Below, one piece after another: positions 1-7,697 of a stretch of DNA of 64,000 bases. Below the pieces are notes generated by a model. The model did not search any database. It saw only the letters and a program-made list of their open reading frames with translations, and was not told where the DNA came from. The translations under genes were made by a program, and so were the position numbers. Source of the DNA: Cupriavidus necator A5-1 (GTDB lineage Bacteria; Pseudomonadota; Gammaproteobacteria; Burkholderiales; Burkholderiaceae); NCBI RefSeq assembly GCF_000744095.1, contig NZ_JQLI01000004.1:62001-126000 (forward strand), in the 5' to 3' direction. Positions within the stretch are counted from its first letter, which is position 1. Each line of letters begins with the position of its first letter.

Positions 1-1035
1 CTTCGGGTCGCCACGAACGGCCGTCAGAAACTGGTTCTGCGCCTCAATCATGGTCTTCGCCACGTCCATGTCCGGGTAGGTCGGCACGGGGTTGATGCGC
101 ATATGGGTCTGACCGTCTTCCGCCGCGTAGATATCAAACCACGCCTTTGCCAGCTGCTGGATACTGCCGTTCACTGACTGCAGCATCGCTGGATACTGCT
201 GGTTAGTCCTAGCGGCAATTGCCGTGATCTTGTCATAGTCCACTGCAGCATTGCGGAATCCACCCAAGCTATACCCCGATCGAGCGCCATTTCCGTGCGT
301 GACGATGGTGACGCTGCCGCATGAATCCGGTGCCACCAACTTGGTGCCGTCAAAGGTTATCTCCTGCGTTGCCTGGCCGGTCTTGCTCCGATAGTCGTTG
401 CTGAGCATCGTGCACACGTGCATCGAAAAGAGTTCACGGCCAAGCTCCCCAGTAAAGCCAACTGTCCCGACACCTTGAGCAATCGCCGGTGGCGGGACGA
501 TTGCCTCGAAGTCGGCCGCACGGTCAATAGCCGTGTTGGAGAGCAAGTTTGCGAAGCCGATCCCCAGGATTCCCACCATCATCATGACCGATTGCGCGAG
601 TGAAAAGCCCCCAAACACCGGCAACATCCCACCAACGCCAATCGTCATACGGATGGGCAGCCAAAGCGAGCTCAGCCGCTTGCCGAGGACCTCGCCTTCG
701 TGTGCGGTCTGGGCGATCCCTGACAGGACGTGGTAGCCGACCCAGGACGCCCCGACGACGAACAGGCAAGCATTGAAGATGAAGAACATGCTGCCGAGCA
801 GCTCAGTGGGAGGGCCAACAGCGGCGAACGGGTTTTGTCCGAAGTCGCCAAGCATGTTGTTAAGGATATTCCGAGCCTTATCGTCGGCCCCCGACCCAGC
901 GGCCTCGATTTGGCCGTACGTCGGCATGTCCCCCACAGACTGAGCCCACGTTTGTGCCGACCACGCGACAAGCACGAGGCACAGCACCAGCGTAAGCACG
1001 AGAATCGGCTGCTTGCGCCAGATAGAGCGATCCAT
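1..1035 (-). CDS. traY: DotA/TraY-type conjugation membrane protein (3' end outside window)
   Basis: The 345 visible residues start with a hydrophobic N-terminal segment (about residues 9-31, signal-like) and have further membrane segments around 78-104 and 140-165. Between them lies the stretch LWLPIRMTIGVGGMLPVFGG, the W-x-P-x-R...G...L-x-P signature of DotA/TraY proteins. Known role of the family: polytopic inner-membrane component of type IVB secretion systems, which in IncI plasmids is needed for conjugation. The ATG at 1035 follows a good AAGGGGA ribosome site. The frame stays open to base 1, so the C-terminus is outside the window. It is the most promoter-distal visible member of a tightly packed minus-strand operon that begins near topB. 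The family call is from sequence motifs; the symbol follows IncI naming. Confidence 0.82.
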   Translation of the reverse strand, partial: MDRSIWRKQPILVLTLVLCLVLVAWSAQTWAQSVGDMPTYGQIEAAGSGADDKARNILNNMLGDFGQNPFAAVGPPTELLGSMFFIFNACLFVVGASWVGYHVLSGIAQTAHEGEVLGKRLSSLWLPIRMTIGVGGMLPVFGGFSLAQSVMMMVGILGIGFANLLSNTAIDRAADFEAIVPPPAIAQGVGTVGFTGELGRELFSMHVCTMLSNDYRSKTGQATQEITFDGTKLVAPDSCGSVTIVTHGNGARSGYSLGGFRNAAVDYDKITAIAARTNQQYPAMLQSVNGSIQQLAKAWFDIYAAEDGQTHMRINPVPTYPDMDVAKTMIEAQNQFLTAVRGDPK

Positions 1036-1109
1036 TGTCGTTCCCCTTTAGAAAAAGGTATGCCCGCACATTCGGCGGGCATGACTTCGGTGGTATTTAG
1101 AAAAAGCGA

Positions 1110-2393
1110 CTATCGGTTCGCTGCGGCGTTCGATTTCAAGCTGTTCAGGTAGCCCTGGAGCACCGGCCGCAGATTCTGCTGCAGCAATGCAGAGTAGATC
1201 TGACCAAGGAGCACGTTGGTCCGCTTTTGCTCCTGCAGCGTCAGAAAGTCCATCCGCTTGCCGAGCGCCGCAACGTAGAGGTGCTCCCGCGCCTGAATCT
1301 CCGGCCCGCCAGCGGTCATTAGCTTGTACCAGTCCTCATTGCCGACCCGCTTCTCGACTTCGAGGTTCAACAAGTCAGCATCCGACACACCCTTTGCGTT
1401 CCAGCTCGGAAAATTCGTGTCCAGGTACTTTTGGACCCACGCGCCCGTGTCCGCATCCCTGGTCATCTGCTGCGCCGCAGCCTTGTTGCCGGTCCTCGCG
1501 AGCAGCCATGCCCCATAGTCATTCGCCGGCTTTTTCGCGAGCGACATTCTTGCTTCATAGATGTTCTTCAGACCAAGATAGGCCTGGCCGTTCAGCGTCT
1601 TCAGTTCCTCCGCGCCGACCATGCGCGGGGGTAATGGATCACCAACATTGTTCAGATATGCAGACAACGCCTCACCCTCGTCGCCAACGGGGTCGAGGGT
1701 CAGACGACGCTTCTCCGCGCCCAGTTGCTGCGGGCCGTCAAACAGCGTATCTGCTCGAATGTCGGCGTCGATAAAGCGGTTCTTGTTCGAGGGGCTGACG
1801 CCGGCGCCGCGGCAGAGGAAACGGCGCACCTGGTCGCCAATCGAGCCACCGTCGGCAAAGGTGCCGCACGATCCGATACCAATGTCGGCCGCCTGTTTGT
1901 TCGGATCCGAGGGAGGCAATTGCTCCTTGCGCGCGACTTCCGCGGCCGTGACCTGGCGGGGACTGTAGGTATTCTTGGAAGTCGGTGATGCTGCCGAGCC
2001 TTCGCCCACCCCGGTGCCTGCGGAAGATCCGCCGCCACCGCCGCCGCCCTTTGCTGTTGAGGTCACGCCGCACTGGGTTGAGGGATATCGGTTCTGGGTA
2101 CGATTGCGCTCGGTCTCGCTTGCAGAGCCGCGAGTTGCTGTGCTCACCTGGTCAGCGGCCTTTGCTGCCTGGGTGGCAAGCAGCTTACCTTGCTCACCGA
2201 TTGCCTTAACCATATCGGAGCGCATGGTGTCGATACGGTCTGACACGTAATCCCGACTTGCCTCGATGCGGTCGAGGATCTGCATCTTCCCAACGACATC
2301 AACACTGCACACCATCACGGCAGACGCAGGACCGGCGGCGATCACCATCGCCGTCCCGACGCACACCTTCATGGCCGATTGTCTGTACTTCAT
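1110..2393 (-). CDS. Exported protein of the conjugation operon, function unknown
   Basis: This 427-residue protein begins with a clear signal peptide (MKYRQSAMKVCVGTAMVIAA, likely cut after the following GPASA). A run of seven glycines lies near residues 115-121 in a Ser/Gly/Thr-rich linker, and a largely helical C-terminal half follows. The start at 2393 has an AAAGGAG site about 8 bases upstream. It is immediately upstream of the DotA/TraY gene in the same orientation, so it is probably a periplasmic component of the same transfer system. In IncI plasmids TraW and TraX sit next to TraY, but I see no motif that lets me equate it with either. I do not recognise the family. Confidence 0.75.
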   Translation of the reverse strand: MKYRQSAMKVCVGTAMVIAAGPASAVMVCSVDVVGKMQILDRIEASRDYVSDRIDTMRSDMVKAIGEQGKLLATQAAKAADQVSTATRGSASETERNRTQNRYPSTQCGVTSTAKGGGGGGGSSAGTGVGEGSAASPTSKNTYSPRQVTAAEVARKEQLPPSDPNKQAADIGIGSCGTFADGGSIGDQVRRFLCRGAGVSPSNKNRFIDADIRADTLFDGPQQLGAEKRRLTLDPVGDEGEALSAYLNNVGDPLPPRMVGAEELKTLNGQAYLGLKNIYEARMSLAKKPANDYGAWLLARTGNKAAAQQMTRDADTGAWVQKYLDTNFPSWNAKGVSDADLLNLEVEKRVGNEDWYKLMTAGGPEIQAREHLYVAALGKRMDFLTLQEQKRTNVLLGQIYSALLQQNLRPVLQGYLNSLKSNAAANR

Positions 2394-2406
2394 ACCAAGA
2401 ACTCCT

Positions 2407-2934
2407 TTACAGGCCGAGTGCGCCGCTCAATCGATCCCAGAGCCCGCCAAGGCCAGATCCGGACGCTGACGTGACCGTCTGCGTAGCCCCAGTCCTCGCC
2501 GAGTTGACCGCAGACGTCGCAGCGCTGGTAGCCGTATTCGTCGCGGTCGTGCCAGCATTCTTTGCGATCTGAGTAATGTCAGGAATACTGCGGCTCGACA
2601 GCGCGCCGCATGCGGACGACTGCAAACTCTTCACCAGGCCGTTGAGAATGCCGTCGATGGTCGATCCCATTCCGATGCTGGCGCCCCCCCCGATCCCGAA
2701 ATCCAGCATGCACTTCTGTGCCGCCTGGCTCGACTCTGAGATCTTCTCATCGGAGGTGTTGATCCTTTCCGTTTCGCGGTTTATTCCCGCCTGCCGTGCC
2801 GATTCCAAGTCGGCGCACGATTGGTCGGCGAACTCAGCGCGGGCGACCCCAGTTACCACCGCCAAGCTAACCGCGCTGGCGAAAATTAAATGACGGGCGT
2901 TGTGCCTGATCCGACTGACTCTTGTGCTGTGCAT
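2407..2934 (-). CDS. Small exported protein of the conjugation operon, unknown
   Basis: This 175-residue protein has a long N-terminal signal peptide (basic start, then a hydrophobic core ending GVARA near residue 33). A cysteine-containing middle (Cys40, Cys75 and another near 108) is followed by an Ala/Thr/Ser-rich low-complexity tail with alternating NTATSAATSAV-like segments, ending GLWDRLSGALGL. Its 5' end overlaps the end of the upstream gene by 68 bases, which points to translational coupling. Export plus position in the transfer operon suggests a periplasmic or surface part of the apparatus; that is inference. I recognise no family. Confidence 0.7.
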   Translation of the reverse strand: MHSTRVSRIRHNARHLIFASAVSLAVVTGVARAEFADQSCADLESARQAGINRETERINTSDEKISESSQAAQKCMLDFGIGGGASIGMGSTIDGILNGLVKSLQSSACGALSSRSIPDITQIAKNAGTTATNTATSAATSAVNSARTGATQTVTSASGSGLGGLWDRLSGALGL

Positions 2935-4186
2935 GGTCTTGATTTGATTCCTTATCTGCGGCGGGGCTCGTATCCGCGGCCCGGCCTGGGTTTCTGGCAG
3001 CTTGCTTGGCCGGAGTAGCGTCTTTCACGAACTCCTTGAACAGCTGCACATCGAGCTTTTGCATCGCCTCCGTTTCTACTTTCACAAAGACATTTCGAGC
3101 ACGTACCGTCGCCTTCTCGATTAGGGCCTGATAGAGGCTGGTGGCCGATGCCAGTGCCTGCTGGCTCAGCAGCTCATTGCGATGCGCGTTGTCCAGTACT
3201 CGGCCTGTCAGCAAGCGGTACTCGGCGCCGACCAACGTCGCTGCCCGCCCCATGGCCCCCTGCATCCACGAGGTGGCCATATCCATGTCCGCGACCTCGA
3301 CCTTGTTCTCATTCACGATCTGAAGTACCCCGGTCAGCAGATCAGACGCGACGTTCTCGGGAGAGCGACTGAAGGAGAAAACAGCATCCGGCTGTGCGTT
3401 TGGATCCCATTTGACGATTCTGACGGTGTTCACATCGTCCAGGAGCGACCAAACCGCCTTAGTAGCCGAAACTTGCAGCCGGCTTCGCGCCACCTCCCGC
3501 TCATCTACCTTTCGATAGTCCGCGGCGTGATGAAACAGATCGACCACCTGCTGATCGATCGCCGGTACAAATCCGCTGAAGATGTCTTCGCTCAGAGCCA
3601 ACAGCGGCTCGGCATCGAGTTCTCCTGTCTTGGACCACTGGTCATGAATATAGAAGCAGGCCTGCTGAAGCAACCGCGCGCGCAGGTAGTCCGGAATGTT
3701 GCGGTCGGGGCCGACCAGTGTCCGCGCCAGCCTGTCCGCCGTTACATGCGCACCCTCAACGAGCTTGTTCAGCGCGGCGACTCGCACTTCGCGCGGCACC
3801 TCTGGGCCACTACCCGGATCCAGGGAGACGGCGGCCGCGAGCTGGGTGAGGCTCTTGGCTGCAGCCGCTGTAATCTGGAGTTCCTTGCGCGGCAACACGC
3901 TTGCCCCAAAGGGCGTGGCCTTGGGCGCGTATCGGTCCTTGTTCAGTGCCGGCAACGTCTCCGGAGCAGATTTTCCTTTCACGCGCACGATCGGCGTTGC
4001 CGGTGGGTCCAAGGCAAGCCCGCCTCCGAGCTCGACGCCGGTCGCTGCAGCCAGGTCTGCGGACGGCATCCCCGTCGGCACTAGACCTCGCTTGGCCATC
4101 TTGGCGATTGCCGATGCAGCGATGCCAAGCCGGCCGCGGCCCTCACCTTCAGGTTCGCTCATGTTCGTTGTCGTTGGCGCTGGCAT
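2867..4186 (-). CDS. Conjugation-operon protein, 439 aa, unknown
   Basis: The frame is open further upstream, but the start is placed at 4186 because AAAAGGAAAGCCACC precedes that ATG and it overlaps the upstream gene by only 38 bases. A second ATG at 4162 is possible. The product has no signal peptide or membrane segment. The first 110 residues are Pro/Ala-rich and probably disordered, the middle (about 150-390) is helical and leucine-rich, and the tail is Lys/Gln/Ala-rich and hydrophilic. A cytoplasmic accessory or effector-like role in the type IVB transfer system is possible, but the sequence itself gives no function. Confidence 0.7.
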   Translation of the reverse strand: MPAPTTTNMSEPEGEGRGRLGIAASAIAKMAKRGLVPTGMPSADLAAATGVELGGGLALDPPATPIVRVKGKSAPETLPALNKDRYAPKATPFGASVLPRKELQITAAAAKSLTQLAAAVSLDPGSGPEVPREVRVAALNKLVEGAHVTADRLARTLVGPDRNIPDYLRARLLQQACFYIHDQWSKTGELDAEPLLALSEDIFSGFVPAIDQQVVDLFHHAADYRKVDEREVARSRLQVSATKAVWSLLDDVNTVRIVKWDPNAQPDAVFSFSRSPENVASDLLTGVLQIVNENKVEVADMDMATSWMQGAMGRAATLVGAEYRLLTGRVLDNAHRNELLSQQALASATSLYQALIEKATVRARNVFVKVETEAMQKLDVQLFKEFVKDATPAKQAARNPGRAADTSPAADKESNQDHAQHKSQSDQAQRPSFNFRQRG

Positions 4187-4709
4187 GGTGGCTTTCCTTT
4201 TCCGTGCGGGGCGGGCCGGCTTCACGCCTAAAGTCAGGGTTGAAGTCCTGCGGCATTGGGATTGCCGGGAGGCCGTCCGCATACCAGTTGATCTGGTCGT
4301 ACGCCTGGATATGTTTGGCAAGATCGAGGTCCGCCCCGGCGGACAAGCCGAACACCCTGGTTGCGCCCTCCAGAATTGCGAGAATCCGCATAGTCGAAGC
4401 GACATCGGTGCCGATGGCAGGAAACGAAGCGTTGACCCCGAACATCGATTCTTCATCCGCACTCAGGGTGATGCCCAGGGTGCCACCGTCGTGGCACCCG
4501 CCTTCCATCCGCTGCCAAACCCTCTCCGACTCAATGGCGACCACGGGGCCAAACGATTCGGGCTGAAATACCGCCGCAGCCGAGATCTCCGCGTCGCCGA
4601 TATGGAACCGGATCGACATGCGTTCCGCATACCGCGCAAGCAAGCGATATGGGCAATGCCGCTGCATCGGCACCACGACTTCGGCTTTAGCGTCGCTGAC
4701 GGCGGCCAT
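4149..4709 (-). CDS. Conjugation-operon protein, 186 aa, unknown
   Basis: The start is set at the ATG at 4709 (MAAVSDAKAEVV), one base after the stop codon of the upstream gene and behind a GAGGAA site inside that gene. A longer reading would overlap the neighbour with no benefit. The soluble product has no signal peptide; a central region (about 25-150) reads as a mixed alpha/beta domain and the last 30 residues are charged. It overlaps the next gene by 38 bases. No recognised domain; it probably belongs to the transfer operon because it is translationally linked on both sides. Confidence 0.65.
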   Translation of the reverse strand: MAAVSDAKAEVVVPMQRHCPYRLLARYAERMSIRFHIGDAEISAAAVFQPESFGPVVAIESERVWQRMEGGCHDGGTLGITLSADEESMFGVNASFPAIGTDVASTMRILAILEGATRVFGLSAGADLDLAKHIQAYDQINWYADGLPAIPMPQDFNPDFRREAGPPRTEKESHHASANDNEHERT

Positions 4710-4710
4710 A

Positions 4711-5385
4711 TCACATTCCTCGCAGGCGCTCGATGGGAGCTGACCGGTAGTCATCCGCGCTGGCGAGATGCTCCAGATCCTCTTCGCTATCGAAGAGCGG
4801 CAAGAGATACTGCCCGCCGGCGAGCGCCCGCACCTCGATCGTGTTCGGCACTGGCAGCGGAGGCAAGTCGATCATCAGCTCTGCTGCGCCGGTGTTTGAC
4901 GTCCGATCGCTCTTCCCGGGATCAGGCTCTTGCACCTGATCTACGGTCGTTTGTGGTGCCGCGTCGTCGACAGGCGTGCGCTGCATGAAGCTATACCTTG
5001 CCGCTTCGTACTCGGCTTCACGCATTGCCTCTGCCACCAGTGTGAGAACGCGGGCGGGCTCGGCCTCGATGGCCTCGCGCAGCCTATCGGCCAGGTCGGG
5101 AATGTCCGAAGAAAATAGGAGCTCGACACACATGTCGAAGGTCACTCGGCAGTCCTGGGCTCCGGCAATCCACACGCAAGCGTCGTCGGCGAGCTCCTGC
5201 TTCTCGGCTGAGATCGGGCGCCCGGCGGCACCGGCCTGTTCGACGGCTACGACGTCCATCAGGGCGGACCATAACAGGCGATTGGCGAAACGGGCTGCGC
5301 CCTCGATGCTCCATGCGTCCGGGCCGGCAGCTTCACATTCCGGCGGGGTGTCCAGCGCGTAGGCTTTCTGAATAGCGGCTTTCAT
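4711..5385 (-). CDS. Conjugation-operon protein, about 224 aa, unknown
   Basis: Acidic, soluble protein without signal peptide. The chosen ATG at 5385 (MKAAIQKAYALDTPP) has GGGAG 8 bases upstream. An ATG at 5400, forming TAATG with the stop of the gene before it, would add five residues and is an alternative. The N-terminal 130 residues are helical with several Cys and Trp; a Pro/Asp/Ser linker (about 145-180) precedes a short C-terminal domain. Coupled to genes on both sides in the minus-strand operon. I do not recognise the family. Confidence 0.65.
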   Translation of the reverse strand: MKAAIQKAYALDTPPECEAAGPDAWSIEGAARFANRLLWSALMDVVAVEQAGAAGRPISAEKQELADDACVWIAGAQDCRVTFDMCVELLFSSDIPDLADRLREAIEAEPARVLTLVAEAMREAEYEAARYSFMQRTPVDDAAPQTTVDQVQEPDPGKSDRTSNTGAAELMIDLPPLPVPNTIEVRALAGGQYLLPLFDSEEDLEHLASADDYRSAPIERLRGM

Positions 5386-5399
5386 TTCGGTGTCTCCCA

Positions 5400-5636
5400 T
5401 TACACCGAAACTTCTTTCGCGCTTCGGAAGCGACGCATCATTGCCAGGTGCTGCTCCTGGTATTCCTGTTCGGAGAGGTTCAAGTCCTTCCGGACGGCCG
5501 CGGAGGGCTTCCCGTCAACAAAGAGGGCGGTAAACATTGCTTGCTCCTGCGGCCGCCCGGCCATGGACGACAGAAGGTCGTTAAGCAGGCTCTTTGCCCG
5601 CCCTTCCTGCGGTCGAGAGTTGTTTCTGTCGTGCAC
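5400..5636 (-). CDS. Small protein between topB and the conjugation operon
   Basis: About 78 residues, soluble and charged. I place the start at the GTG at 5636 because GGAG lies 6 bases upstream; a TTG at 5648 has no such site. The C-terminal 40 residues (AAVRKDLNLSEQEYQEQHLAMM and following) resemble a short helical DNA-binding or regulatory fold, but this is only an impression. Its stop overlaps the possible ATG of the next gene (TAATG). The role is unknown; it sits just downstream of the topoisomerase gene and is probably co-transcribed with it. Confidence 0.55.
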   Translation of the reverse strand: MHDRNNSRPQEGRAKSLLNDLLSSMAGRPQEQAMFTALFVDGKPSAAVRKDLNLSEQEYQEQHLAMMRRFRSAKEVSV

Positions 5637-5678
5637 AGACTTCTCCAATGTCAGTGGTCGGTATGGATGGGCAACGCC

Positions 5679-7643
5679 TTAAGCCGCCCGTTTTGCGGGC
5701 CCGGCGCCCTTTTCATTCGCTGCAAATCGTTGGGGTGCGAGTTGCATCCTTGCCCGCTCGATCACGGTCTTGACGTATTGGACCTGGGACTCGATGACGC
5801 TTTGCATGTCGGCTTCCCCCCGAGCAATTGCGCTCAGCATGAGTTCCCACTTTGCAGTGGTGGTCACATCCGTCAGCCACGGCGGCAGCCGGCCAATGGT
5901 CTCCTTGCCAAAGGGTGTGGAGCTGATCTCATGCCGCTTTCCCTTCTTGGTAGACAAAAGGAATCCACGCTTGAGCAAGTTCGCGATAATCGGCCCCCGA
6001 GTACGGGATGTACCGATACCTTGCGTCTCCTTAAGCAGCTCACGGTCTCGATCAGTCTTTGCGAACTTGTACGCCGAAATCATGTCGTCCATGAGGCTCG
6101 CCTCGTCGTAGCGGCTTGGAGGCTTGGTCTGCCCAGTTTCCAGAGTAACGCCCGTTGATACGATCTGCTGACCGACTTCCAGCTTCGGCAACTCTCGGCT
6201 GCCAATAGGTGCCTCCGGTTCAGCCTCGTTGGCATCGGGCCTCTCCAGCTCACGCCAACCGAGCACCAAATCTCGACGCGCGGATGCGCGAAACTCATCC
6301 GGACCGAACATCACGACTAGACTGGTCTTCTGGTACTCATAGGCAGGATAGAACTGTGCAAGGTAACGGCGCACGACGGTTTCATAAACGGCGCGCTCAG
6401 CGTACTCAGCGTCCGACAGGGCCGGCACAATTCCGGTCGGGATGATCGCAAAGTGCTCGTCCACCCTCTCGTCGTTGAAAGCGCGGGACTTCCGAGCCGG
6501 GTCCGCCTTGGCGCACTGGCCCGGAAACACAGATGCGAGTTGCTCGATTACCTTTCCGGCGTCCGCATGCATTGCGGTCGGAAGGTATTCGCAGTCCGTG
6601 CCAACGTAGGTGATCGCCTTGTGCTTCTCGTAGAGATTTTGGGCCGCCTTGGTAACCTGCTCAATAGACAATCCATGCTGCTTGGAAGCAGTCGCCTGCA
6701 GCCGGCCCATGGAGAAGGGCAACGGAGGATTTTCCCGCTCGACCGTCGTGGACGCCACCGCGACGGAGCCGCGCGCGCCCGCCTTGATCGCTCCTACCAG
6801 GCCTGTCGCCAAGGCCTTGTCGATGAGGCGCCCTGCCGCGTCAAACCCCGCCGTGCCCGCGGCGTCCTTGCGCTTCTCCCAGCGCAGGGTCGTCCCGTCG
6901 GCCAACGTCACAACTGGAACGTAATAGGTCTGAGGTTTGAACGTTTGAATCGCTAGGTCCCGCAACACCACCATGGCCAGTACCGGCGACTGGACACGTC
7001 CCACGGACATGGTCTTGACACCGGTGAGCTGCTGATAGGCCATTGATCCATTCATGCCGAGCAGCCAGTCCATGACCTGGCGGGCATTAGCGGCCATCCG
7101 CTGGCGAACCCAGTGCTCAGAGCCGTTCTTTTCCAGGGTGGTGACCGACCGGTCGAGGTCCGTTTCCGCTTTCGAAGTGATCTTGGCGCGGAGGAATCGA
7201 CTGCCCGCTGGATCGAGACCCCAATAAAGGAACATCTCATCAAAGATGAGTTGCCCTTCCCGGTCGATGTCACAAGCATTGACGATCTGCCCAGCCTTCT
7301 TCGATAGTTCCCCGATCAGGTTGAAGCGCTTCGGCGGATGCGCCTTGCCCTTCTCGTCTACATCCGGCTTTGGCTCGTACTTGAATGGCTGCGGGACCAG
7401 CGGAAGGAAGTCGAAGTAGTTGCCGGCGTTCTGCTCCTTGGTCAGGTATGCCGCCGGCGGCAACATGGTCAGCATATGCCCGAACAGTGGACAAATGACG
7501 TCGCCGCTGTCGAGGGCAAAGTAACCATCCGCCGCCGCGGATCTCGCGTTGAGAACCCGGGCGCGCTTTGTTCGGACCAGGGCTTGAACGATGTCCTTGC
7601 CGACACTCGGCTTCTCAGGGACCCAGAGGCGCTCGATTCTCAA
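5679..7643 (-). CDS. topB: DNA topoisomerase III (type IA), plasmid form
   Basis: Type IA topoisomerases cut one strand through a tyrosine and pass DNA through the gap, which helps resolve linked or single-stranded plasmid intermediates. The 654-residue product opens with VPEKPSVGKDI (TOPRIM glutamate region), has the acidic triad segment NACDIDREGQ at 122-131, a conserved SVGRVQSP motif near 213-220, and the active-site segment AITYVGTDCEYLP with the presumed catalytic Tyr346. The usual Pro-Arg after the tyrosine in topoisomerase III is Val-Gly here. The start is a TTG at 7643 behind AAAGGAAA. It is somewhat longer than E. coli TopB-core homologues on plasmids (TraE type). It heads the minus-strand cluster that leads to the conjugation genes. 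Confidence 0.9.
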   Translation of the reverse strand: MRIERLWVPEKPSVGKDIVQALVRTKRARVLNARSAAADGYFALDSGDVICPLFGHMLTMLPPAAYLTKEQNAGNYFDFLPLVPQPFKYEPKPDVDEKGKAHPPKRFNLIGELSKKAGQIVNACDIDREGQLIFDEMFLYWGLDPAGSRFLRAKITSKAETDLDRSVTTLEKNGSEHWVRQRMAANARQVMDWLLGMNGSMAYQQLTGVKTMSVGRVQSPVLAMVVLRDLAIQTFKPQTYYVPVVTLADGTTLRWEKRKDAAGTAGFDAAGRLIDKALATGLVGAIKAGARGSVAVASTTVERENPPLPFSMGRLQATASKQHGLSIEQVTKAAQNLYEKHKAITYVGTDCEYLPTAMHADAGKVIEQLASVFPGQCAKADPARKSRAFNDERVDEHFAIIPTGIVPALSDAEYAERAVYETVVRRYLAQFYPAYEYQKTSLVVMFGPDEFRASARRDLVLGWRELERPDANEAEPEAPIGSRELPKLEVGQQIVSTGVTLETGQTKPPSRYDEASLMDDMISAYKFAKTDRDRELLKETQGIGTSRTRGPIIANLLKRGFLLSTKKGKRHEISSTPFGKETIGRLPPWLTDVTTTAKWELMLSAIARGEADMQSVIESQVQYVKTVIERARMQLAPQRFAANEKGAGPAKRAA

Positions 7644-7697
7644 CGGTGTTTCCTTTTTCTTATTTCGTTTTCATATTCTACCCCACAAGATAACAGC

